This document shows positions 10,786 through 18,389 of a stretch of 64,000 nt of DNA, in pieces; the first letter of the stretch is position 1; each line of letters begins with the position of its first letter. The stretch covers positions 1-64,000 of the forward strand of contig JALHNH010000016.1 in the NCBI GenBank assembly GCA_022843625.1, written 5' to 3'. This DNA is from Bryobacter sp. GTDB taxonomy: Bacteria; Acidobacteriota; Terriglobia; Bryobacterales; Bryobacteraceae. A model generated the notes under the pieces. It saw only the letters and a list, made by a program, of their open reading frames with translations, did not search any database and was not told the DNA's origin. The position numbers were made by a program, and so were the translations under genes.

Positions 10786-11307
10786 TTAGCGCCTGTAGAA
10801 GAAGAGAGTGTGACTGCGACCTTCGGTGTCTTCCATCACTTCAGTTTTTTCGGGATTCCACTCGGTGAACTCAAAATCGTGACAAACAATTCGGACCCCT
10901 TTTTTGATGGTCTTCTCAAGTACTGGCGAGAGCCTGATGTTGGTGATTGGCAACAGGTAGACGGTGATCAGGTCGGCGTCGGCGTAGTTCTGCTCGAAAA
11001 TGTCCCCTTCGATGATGCTGGCGAGCTTGCCCAGATTGAGGCTCAGAAGACGCTGGCGACTTTGCGCCACCAGAGACTTGTCGAACTCGACACCGACAGC
11101 GGTCGCGCCAAATTTCTGGGCGGCCGCAACAACAATGCGGCCGTCGCCGGAGCCGAGGTCGTAGACCTTTTCGCCCTTCTTTAACTCCCCGAGTTTGAGC
11201 ATTCGGTCCACCACCACTTGAGGGGTCGGGTAGTAGGGAGCCGCCTTTTCAGGCGGCTTGCCTTGATCCTGGAGGATCAGCGCGAAGAGGAAGAAGAGTA
11301 ACTTCAT
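10786..11307 (-). CDS. Class I SAM-dependent methyltransferase with N-terminal hydrophobic signal or anchor
   Basis: MKLLFFLFALIL leader; VYDLGSGDGRIVVAAAQKFGATAVGVEFD SAM-binding motif. Confidence 0.82.
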   Translation of the reverse strand: MKLLFFLFALILQDQGKPPEKAAPYYPTPQVVVDRMLKLGELKKGEKVYDLGSGDGRIVVAAAQKFGATAVGVEFDKSLVAQSRQRLLSLNLGKLASIIEGDIFEQNYADADLITVYLLPITNIRLSPVLEKTIKKGVRIVCHDFEFTEWNPEKTEVMEDTEGRSHTLFFYRR

Positions 11308-11313
11308 AGACTA

Positions 11314-12051
11314 TTAGCGGATAGGTGAATAGGCGGTTGGCGAGAGGATCGAGTTTGAGATGTTCGAGACGACTTCACCGTCGCTAAGGCCAGGTAGTGC
11401 TTTGAGCTTGTCCCACTCGGGGTGGGTGACGAACTTCTTCCAGTTGGCTTCGCGGGCTGCGAGGTTGTCATACCAGAGCATGTAAGTGAGGTTGGGCATG
11501 TTGGTGCCAAAGATGGTTTCACCGAAGAAGACGGGGTTGAGGCCAGTCTTTCGGAAGACGGCGATCTCGCCGTTGTTGAACATCCCGATCTTCTTGCCGA
11601 GAGAATCGAAGTGGTTGGATTCGTAGGTGCGGAGTTCGAAGGTGCGCGGGGCGCGTCCGGCTTCTGCGACGGGCATTTCAAGGGCAGGGAAGCCGTCGAA
11701 GCTACGAAGCAAGCTTGATTCGATACGGACGTAGTCGGCAATCTGATTGGGGACAGCGGCCCAGGCAGACTCGAGTTGTGCAATGTTTGCGAACTCGGTT
11801 ACCTGCATTACAAGCGGGCTCGAGTTGCCGATGACGTTGCCAAAGAAACCGACTTTTGAGATGCCCGCTTTCTTGAGGGCAGGGAGTTGCTTTTGGGCAA
11901 GGAATTCGTTGAGTCGCTTGGGCATGCTGTCGAGTGTGTTGCGCAGTTTGTAGTAGCGCAGTTCGATCAGGCTATTGGACTTTTTCTGGGTAGGCTCATA
12001 GGCGGATGCGCTAAGTGCAGCGCTGCTGGCAAAAAAGGTGCGACGGTTCAT
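11314..12051 (-). CDS. NIPSNAP-family protein with twin-arginine-like leader
   Basis: MNRRTFFASSAALSASA leader; IELRYYKLRNTLDSMPKRLNEFL and FELRTYESNHFDSLGKKIGMF repeats typical of NIPSNAP. Confidence 0.82.
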   Translation of the reverse strand: MNRRTFFASSAALSASAYEPTQKKSNSLIELRYYKLRNTLDSMPKRLNEFLAQKQLPALKKAGISKVGFFGNVIGNSSPLVMQVTEFANIAQLESAWAAVPNQIADYVRIESSLLRSFDGFPALEMPVAEAGRAPRTFELRTYESNHFDSLGKKIGMFNNGEIAVFRKTGLNPVFFGETIFGTNMPNLTYMLWYDNLAAREANWKKFVTHPEWDKLKALPGLSDGEVVSNISNSILSPTAYSPIR

Positions 12052-12072
12052 TCCCCTTGATCGTATAACGGC

Positions 12073-12726
12073 CTAGGCGGCGCTGGTTTGGGCAACTTCA
12101 CCGAAGCGGCGTTCGCGGGCGCGGAATTCGTTCATTGCCGACTCAAGATCGCTCTCGTCGAAGTCTGGCCAGGCAACCTGAGTGAAGTGGAATTCGGCGT
12201 ATGCGCATTCCCAGAGCAGGAAATCACTGAGGCGTTTTTCGCCTCCGGTACGGATCAGCAGGTCGACGTCCGGCCCGAGGCTACGGCTGAGCTCTTCGCG
12301 GTCCATCCCAGGGCGGAGGGCGGCGAGGAGCATGTCGCGGGAGGAGTAGTCAAGAGCAATGCGCACATGAACGCGCTTGCCGTGGAGGGTGGCTCGCTCT
12401 GCTTGTTCCATGGCCGGGATGAGGTTGGCTGGAAGGCGATCGCGACGGCCGATGAATTCGAGGCGGACGCCGTTCTTAAGGCACTCGGCGACTTCTTTCT
12501 CGATGAAGTGGGCGAGGAGGCGCATGAGGCCGGAGACTTCTTCGGCGGGGCGTTTCCAGTTGTCGCTAGAGAAGGCGTAGAGAGTGAGGACGTCGATGCC
12601 GAGCTTGGGCGAGTGGCGGATGACGCGGCGCACGGACTCTGCGCCTTGCTTGTGGCCTGCGAGGCGAGGCCAGCCAAAGCGCTGGGCCCAGCGGCCATTA
12701 CCGTCCATGATGATCGCGACGTGCAA
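12073..12726 (-). CDS. uppS: Isoprenyl (undecaprenyl) diphosphate synthase
   Basis: HVAIIMDGNGRWAQRFGWPRLAGHKQGA, LTLYAFSSDNWKRP, DLLIRTGGEKRLSDFLLWECAYAEFHF. Confidence 0.96.
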   Translation of the reverse strand: MHVAIIMDGNGRWAQRFGWPRLAGHKQGAESVRRVIRHSPKLGIDVLTLYAFSSDNWKRPAEEVSGLMRLLAHFIEKEVAECLKNGVRLEFIGRRDRLPANLIPAMEQAERATLHGKRVHVRIALDYSSRDMLLAALRPGMDREELSRSLGPDVDLLIRTGGEKRLSDFLLWECAYAEFHFTQVAWPDFDESDLESAMNEFRARERRFGEVAQTSAA

Positions 12727-12731
12727 AGTGT

Positions 12732-13070
12732 CTACTTCTCCTTCGGCTTCATAGCCTGAATCAGGGCTTCCATGTGGTTGACGTACTTCTCGAATGCTTT
12801 ACGCCCGGTAGGGGTTAAAGTGTATTCGGATTGAGGACGACGGCCTTCAAAGAATTTGCGGCATTCAACGTAACCAGCGTCTTCGAGCTTGCGCGCATGA
12901 ATGCTTAGGTTTCCATCGGTCAGATTGAGGATTTCCTTCAGCTCTCCGAAGCTAAGTTTTTTGGTTGAGACCAGAGCGCTGACGATTCCGAGGCGGACGC
13001 GCTCGTGGATGAGCTGGTCGAGGCCGATCGCTTTTTGCGGCAGCGGGACGAGATTCGGTTTAGCCCCCAT
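12732..13070 (-). CDS. Winged-helix transcriptional regulator
   Basis: RLGIVSALVSTKKLSFGELKEILNLTDGNLSIHARKLEDAGYV..TLTPTGRKAFEKY; ATG at 13070. Confidence 0.85.
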   Translation of the reverse strand: MGAKPNLVPLPQKAIGLDQLIHERVRLGIVSALVSTKKLSFGELKEILNLTDGNLSIHARKLEDAGYVECRKFFEGRRPQSEYTLTPTGRKAFEKYVNHMEALIQAMKPKEK

Positions 13071-13644
13071 GTTTTCTCGCAATCCAAAGGCCGAAGCCGA
13101 TGTGGAGGCCGCCGAAGCCGGCGGCCAGGTAGATGTCGTTGTACTGCTCTGGCGTGAATAGTGCGCCGGCACCGAGTGCCATGAAGGCAACGCCCATCAT
13201 CAGGACAGGACGGACGCTGGACATGCCACCGGTGATGACACCTGCACCGTAAAGGAGGAGCCAAAGGGCGGCGACTTCGGAATAGTGATTGGAGCGCGCA
13301 GCCGCGGCAGTGAAGGCAGCACCAGCCAGCAAGGGTGGGGCGAAACCAAGGCCGAAGCGGCGGGCCGGGCTTGAAAGCAGCGAGACACCGGAGTGGTTAG
13401 CCTTCCAGATCAGCGCGATGAAACCGAAGAGGATTGCGGCCATGCCTTCGGCCGTCCAGATCGCGAGCCAGGCTTCGCGAGTCTTGGCACCGTTACCGAG
13501 CCAGGCGGCCAGGAGGGCTGAGAGGCCGACCAGGACCATCCCGTAGCCTGGGACGGCGGTGAACTCGGTCGTGTTCTCCATCGTGGAGCGGATGTATTTG
13601 AGATTGTCGAGCGCGTGCTCGTGCATGTCGGCGCGTAGGCCCAT
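13060..13644 (-). CDS. Conserved membrane protein, likely co-transcribed with the downstream regulator
   Basis: Multiple hydrophobic segments; overlaps regulator start by 11 nt; start ambiguous (ORF opens at a TTG at 13674). Confidence 0.68.
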   Translation of the reverse strand: MGLRADMHEHALDNLKYIRSTMENTTEFTAVPGYGMVLVGLSALLAAWLGNGAKTREAWLAIWTAEGMAAILFGFIALIWKANHSGVSLLSSPARRFGLGFAPPLLAGAAFTAAAARSNHYSEVAALWLLLYGAGVITGGMSSVRPVLMMGVAFMALGAGALFTPEQYNDIYLAAGFGGLHIGFGLWIARKHGG

Positions 13645-13694
13645 GAGGAGATAGTAGAGTACTTTGTCTTGCAAAGCAACTAAAATTATTATCG

Positions 13695-14309
13695 ATGACG
13701 CGACTGGAACAACAACTCAACTTTATTCTCGAAATCGACAAGCTCAAGCAGGTTATGCGCCGGACGCGGCTGCTGCATGGCGGGAAGCAATTGGGACGAT
13801 TCGAGAATACGGCGGAGCATTGTTGGCACATCACTTTGATGGCTGTTGTGTTTGCTGAACACAGCAATGAGCCGGTGGATCTGGTGCGGGTGATCCGGAT
13901 GTTGCTGGTACACGACGTGGTGGAGATTGATGCCGGGGACACGCCGGCCTTTGGAGAACAGGGCAGCAAGGAGGAGCTTGAGGCCGCTGGGGCAGAGCGG
14001 ATTTTTGGCTTGTTGCCAGAGGATCAGCGGGACGAGTTTATCGGGCTTTGGCGGGAATTCGAGGGAAGGGAGACGGCGGAATCGCGATATGCGAATGCTG
14101 TGGACCGCTTTCTGCCGACTTTTCAGAATATTCAGAATCAGGGTGGGTCGTGGAGGGACTTTGCGGTTACACGGGCCAAGGCTGATGTGCGGCTGAGTCC
14201 GATTGGAGAGGGATCACAGGCGCTATGGGGCTTGGTGAAGGGAGTGCTCGATGAGGGGGAGGCTAAGGGCTATTTCACCGATCCAAACGCCAGCCGTGGA
14301 GGACTTTGA
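13695..14309 (+). CDS. HD-domain hydrolase, YfbR/HDDC2-like
   Basis: NTAEHCWHITLMA..VRMLLVHDVVEIDAGDTPAF: H...HD...D arrangement. Confidence 0.85.
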   Translation: MTRLEQQLNFILEIDKLKQVMRRTRLLHGGKQLGRFENTAEHCWHITLMAVVFAEHSNEPVDLVRVIRMLLVHDVVEIDAGDTPAFGEQGSKEELEAAGAERIFGLLPEDQRDEFIGLWREFEGRETAESRYANAVDRFLPTFQNIQNQGGSWRDFAVTRAKADVRLSPIGEGSQALWGLVKGVLDEGEAKGYFTDPNASRGGL

Positions 14310-15540
14310 GCACGGCTTCGGTCAGGTGTTGTTCCGCCTTGTCTGTAAAGGGTGAAGTGTTGGGTTCGTAGCCTCCTTCTGCGAAGCCTTTGGTTGTGGG
14401 GAGGTAGCCGAGCCAGCCGTTGGTGAAGCCGCAGAAAAAGGTGTGGCGGAAGGGGGATTGCTGGCGGATGTTGAGGGCGATTTCTGAGAAGAGCTCTAGT
14501 GGCGCGGCCCAGAATAGGGCTTCGGAGTTGATGCTGAGGAAGCGAATGGGGAGCTTCACCATATTTGTAGGAGTTAAGTAAGCGGCGAGGTCGTCGGCCC
14601 AGCCGAGCCCTGGTTTTCGAGGGGATTCGACGATGGTTTCGGCTACGCGGAGGCTGACTTTCTCGGTGGCTGGGGGGAGGCCTTTTATGGCTTCGAGGAT
14701 GCGGTCTCCGAGGAGGACGTTGAACTCGGTGATGTGGGCAGCGCGGAAGTCCTGGGCGGAATAGATGGGGGCGGTGTCGCCGGCGGCTCCGTTTACGAAG
14801 AGGAGGGTGGTGTTGAGTTTGGCTTCGATGTATGAGGCGACGATGCCGGGGACGTCGCCTGAGATCTGGAGATTGCCGCCGCCAAGGGCAGTTCCGTGGA
14901 TGGCGTAGTTGGCTACCATTGCTAGTGGCGAGCCGTCGGCTTTTTCGATGCGGATTAGGCCGATTTGCCGGTCTACGGGGCCGTAGGGGTTGAGGCCGAG
15001 TTTGATTTTGCCATCGATGTCTTTGGCGCGGCGATTGATGTTGGCCATGGCGAAGCCCGAGCCTACGGCAAGGCGGGCAGGGGCGAGTTGGGTGCGGGCC
15101 TGGCGGATGGCGTCGAGGAGTTTTTGTTTGACGAGGTTGGTGTAGGTGTTGTCGCGGGTGTGTTTGTAACGCTCTGGCATGAAGGCCTGGGGAAGGCCGG
15201 CGGGGCCGACTTCGGGGGCGGAGTGGGTGTGGGTGTTGGTCCACCAGATTTGGTGGCGGTCGATGCCGGTGGCTGCTTTGAGTTCGCGGCAGAAGTCGTC
15301 GTAGACGGAGGGGGAGATGAGGGCGATGTCGGTTGAGACGAGGAAGAACTGGAGGGTGCCGTCGTCGAGGGCGAGGACACGGTGAAAGAGGGGATCGTGG
15401 ACTCCGGTGGAGGTGCGGGCCTGGTAGCCGAGGAGGGGCTGGGGATCGGTGGGAGTGATGTCGACTTTGACTACGGCGGCGCGGAAGTCTGCCAGGAGGG
15501 CGGCCTGGATGGTGACGACGAGTAATAAGACTCGGAGCAT
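14275..15540 (-). CDS. Neutral/alkaline ceramidase-like secreted protein
   Basis: Signal peptide; VVKVDITPTDPQPLLGYQ, WWTNTHTHSAPEVGP motif of neutral-ceramidase N-domain proteins. Confidence 0.78.
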   Translation of the reverse strand: MLRVLLLVVTIQAALLADFRAAVVKVDITPTDPQPLLGYQARTSTGVHDPLFHRVLALDDGTLQFFLVSTDIALISPSVYDDFCRELKAATGIDRHQIWWTNTHTHSAPEVGPAGLPQAFMPERYKHTRDNTYTNLVKQKLLDAIRQARTQLAPARLAVGSGFAMANINRRAKDIDGKIKLGLNPYGPVDRQIGLIRIEKADGSPLAMVANYAIHGTALGGGNLQISGDVPGIVASYIEAKLNTTLLFVNGAAGDTAPIYSAQDFRAAHITEFNVLLGDRILEAIKGLPPATEKVSLRVAETIVESPRKPGLGWADDLAAYLTPTNMVKLPIRFLSINSEALFWAAPLELFSEIALNIRQQSPFRHTFFCGFTNGWLGYLPTTKGFAEGGYEPNTSPFTDKAEQHLTEAVLKVLHGWRLDR

Positions 15541-15597
15541 GGGGTGAAGTTTAACACCGAGAGCTCAACCCATGCGGCAAACAGTTGTGGGCGTGGA

Positions 15598-16542
15598 TCA
15601 CGATCCAAACCAAACAAGAATACGCCGAAACACACTGAGAAATCCTTCCGGCGGCTGCTGACCAGGCAGATCAAAGCCATGATCGCCAGACTCAACTCTG
15701 TCGAAAATCGCCTTTCGCCCGCGAGCGGCGAGTTCAGCACGCAGGACATCGAATGCGCTGATGGGGTTTTGGTCATCACGGGTGCCGTGCCCAATGTAGA
15801 GGGCACTTCGAGAGCGGGAGGCCTCTTGAACGAGCGAGGTTTTCATGAAACTCGACCATTGTCGAAAGGTCTGGCCCCAACAGAAACGCGATGTGCTGGA
15901 AGGGTCGCTCAGAACCTCATTCCAGCACGGGTAAACTTCCTTTTCCGGGTCGAGTCCCTTCTTTCGGAAGAACTCGCTCATGTGAAACAGATAGGTTGGC
16001 CCTCCTCCTGAAAGGGCGGCCACGTGAGTAATGTCTTGAGCCAGATTCGAGAGGCGCAGTCCAACGATCGCGCCCTCGGAGTGCCCAATCACAAGCATGC
16101 GTGTTCGGTCAATCCCGGCGAAGGTTCTCACGGTTTTCAGCGCACGAACAAGCGTGGCCGACCAAGTATCGAGGGTATATTGCCGAATGAATTCTGGGCG
16201 GCAGTGCCTGTGGTTAGCGGGTTGGGCGGGGTTGTCCAGATAGCGGACGCCTGGCTTTTCGACAACCATGACTCGGGCCTCCCCTGCACTGACTTCTTGC
16301 AGGACAGATTGCAGGCCGCTGAGGATTCGCCCGTTCTCTTGAACGAATGGAGAGCCGCAACCGGTGCCTTGAATGAAAAGCACGATTGGGCGTGGCCTGC
16401 TCTCTACCTGCCCGGACAGGTAAAACGTCAGTTGCCCGTGGTCGACTGTGTATCGAAAAAATGGAGTGCCCTGGACAGGTGTGCCCACCGGGGCGGCGGC
16501 CAGCGGCAAGATGGCACTCGAATAGAAAATCAGTTTCCACAT
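15598..16542 (-). CDS. Alpha/beta hydrolase, secreted
   Basis: Signal peptide; MLVIGHSEGAIVGLRLS nucleophile elbow GHSEG; ALYIGHGTRDDQNPISAFD; terminal GDHGFDL. Confidence 0.8.
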   Translation of the reverse strand: MWKLIFYSSAILPLAAAPVGTPVQGTPFFRYTVDHGQLTFYLSGQVESRPRPIVLFIQGTGCGSPFVQENGRILSGLQSVLQEVSAGEARVMVVEKPGVRYLDNPAQPANHRHCRPEFIRQYTLDTWSATLVRALKTVRTFAGIDRTRMLVIGHSEGAIVGLRLSNLAQDITHVAALSGGGPTYLFHMSEFFRKKGLDPEKEVYPCWNEVLSDPSSTSRFCWGQTFRQWSSFMKTSLVQEASRSRSALYIGHGTRDDQNPISAFDVLRAELAARGRKAIFDRVESGDHGFDLPGQQPPEGFLSVFRRILVWFGS

Positions 16543-16783
16543 CTTACTCCCTCAGCCTGACACTCCTAAGGCAGTCATCGCAAGGGGGGCACATCCGCTC
16601 ACGATTTGTCATCAAGGGTAGAATTGTTTTCCGCAAGTGCCCTGGATCATGCGGTTGTGCCAATTACGGTTGTAGACGCGCAAGAATACCAATCGCCTTG
16701 CAGATGGGTCTGTATCCAGACTAAACGAACATTGTGATGGCTGCAGATCCCAGTTTGTCCTTGATAGGGTTTGAGGCTTGGAC

Positions 16784-17431
16784 CTAGTACAACCTGGTCA
16801 GCCCTTCTCGCACTGCCATGGCTTCCAATTCTTGCGGCGTCGTGTCGAGCCTGGCGTGGGCGATCATGGCCTCGGCGATTCCCGCTGTAGCCGAGGAATC
16901 CGGCCACTGTTCGGGCTGCCAGAGCTTCGCTCGCAAGACGCACTTTGGGCAGTGGATCAGAATGCGCTCCACATGCATCACGATCGCGAAGTCCGGGACG
17001 CGGCCGTCGATTGCCATGCTCTCGCGCAGCGTCTGGTCGCGCACGATGCGTGTTTCCCCTGTGATCCGCAGTGTTTCGCCTTTGCCCGGAATCATGAAGA
17101 GGATCGCGAGGTAGGGATTCTGAAGGAGATTCCCGAAGGTGTCGACCCGCTTGTTGCCGGGCCGGTCTGGGATTGCCAAATACTTTTCGTCCAGCACTTT
17201 CACGAAGCCGGCGGGATCGCCCTTGGGAGAGATATCAGGGTAAGCATCAGGCGTGGCGGAGGCCATGACGATGAAGGGCGACTTTTCGATAATGGCACGA
17301 GATACGGAGTCGATGTGATCCATGACCTTTGCGATGACAGGCGGTGGCGGCTCACCGATGATTTCTCGAATTTCTTCCAGACTGTGGATGACACCCTGAA
17401 ACTTCGCGAATGGATCTTGTCCCTCAATCAT
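16784..17431 (-). CDS. Pyridoxamine 5'-phosphate oxidase-like FMN flavoprotein
   Basis: PFIVMASATPDAYPDISPKGDPAGFVKVLDEKYLAIPDRPGNKRVDTFGNLLQNPYLAILFMIPGKGETLRITGETRIV. Confidence 0.88.
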   Translation of the reverse strand: MIEGQDPFAKFQGVIHSLEEIREIIGEPPPPVIAKVMDHIDSVSRAIIEKSPFIVMASATPDAYPDISPKGDPAGFVKVLDEKYLAIPDRPGNKRVDTFGNLLQNPYLAILFMIPGKGETLRITGETRIVRDQTLRESMAIDGRVPDFAIVMHVERILIHCPKCVLRAKLWQPEQWPDSSATAGIAEAMIAHARLDTTPQELEAMAVREGLTRLY

Positions 17432-17470
17432 GCAACCTCCTCGGTTTTGAAAACGCTCCGCTTATGCAGG

Positions 17471-17496
17471 CAACTCAGCTAAGGTTAGCTGAGTTG
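17471..17496. promoter_or_regulatory. 26-bp near-perfect palindrome upstream of the PPOX flavoprotein gene
   Basis: caactcagctaa-gg-ttagctgagttg: two perfect 12-nt arms with a 2-nt centre, 40 bp upstream of the 17431 start. Confidence 0.7.
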
Positions 17497-17517
17497 GGGA
17501 GCATTGCGCGAAGCTTC

Positions 17518-18285
17518 TTACCGGCCCAAGATTTGCAGAGCGATTGATCTCCAGAAGGGTTGGAAGTAAAGCCACCCGGCAAGGATGTGGATGGGGAGAG
17601 AGAAGGCAATTGCGCGGACATATGCTGGGTGCAGGCGCTTTTGGGTGAAGAGGTCGAAGACACCAAGGGCGGCGATGAGTGTGTAGACGGGGAGTAGCTG
17701 GAACCGGATGAAGGGCCAGGCTCCCTCGGCGAAGGTCTTGAGGTCCCAATAGTTTTTTAGCCCCGCCCACTCTACAATCTTTGGGCTGAGCCAGCGGCCA
17801 AAGCCGGCATCGGTGAGTACGAGGGTTGCGATTAAGATGAGCCGTTTGTGCGCAGCTGGTATGCGGCGGGCTCGGATTGCGGCTGTCATGAGGCCACCGA
17901 AGACGAGCATGTCAGCGAGCATTACGCTGAGGAAGGGCGGGTCTGAGGCAGGGGTGCCGAACTTGATTTGCTCGGTCATGATTGCGGTCATTACGCCGAG
18001 AATTACCATCGCTGCGGCCAACGCAGCACCGTAGATTCCCAAGCGGCGATGGGTACTGACTTTGCCTCGATGTACGAGGACCATTTGCGCAGTAAAGAGC
18101 AGGAGCCAGCCCATGAAGAAGGCAGCGTGGATGTGGACGATCCAGGGGTAGGTGAGGTTTCCTTTCAGGTACTTCTGGACGTTGTTGTAGGCGAAGCCGG
18201 ACAGGATCGCCAACCACACGGCAACGAGCATTGAAAGGAAGAAAGGCCTATCCCATTTCGTAGGCTGCCAAGTGGTTTTCATCAT
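17518..18285 (-). CDS. Uncharacterised conserved membrane protein
   Basis: Several TM segments (HIHAAFFMGWLLLFTAQMVLVHRG, HRRLGIYGAALAAAMVILGVM, HKRLILIATLVLTDAGFGRW). Confidence 0.75.
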   Translation of the reverse strand: MMKTTWQPTKWDRPFFLSMLVAVWLAILSGFAYNNVQKYLKGNLTYPWIVHIHAAFFMGWLLLFTAQMVLVHRGKVSTHRRLGIYGAALAAAMVILGVMTAIMTEQIKFGTPASDPPFLSVMLADMLVFGGLMTAAIRARRIPAAHKRLILIATLVLTDAGFGRWLSPKIVEWAGLKNYWDLKTFAEGAWPFIRFQLLPVYTLIAALGVFDLFTQKRLHPAYVRAIAFSLPIHILAGWLYFQPFWRSIALQILGR

Positions 18286-18389
18286 CTTATGAAGGCTCGC
18301 GACATGTCGGTTGGACTTGTGCTTCCGAGTGGCCGCACAAGTCTAAGTGATCGGAGTGCTGGTTGGGCCTGTGTAATTGTCCTGACCTG

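Noticed and set aside
14270-15244. 324-aa Arg/Pro/His-rich minus-strand ORF overlapping the ceramidase-like gene
   Set aside because: Alternative-frame shadow with extreme composition; the overlapping frame has a signal peptide and a conserved THTHSAPE motif.
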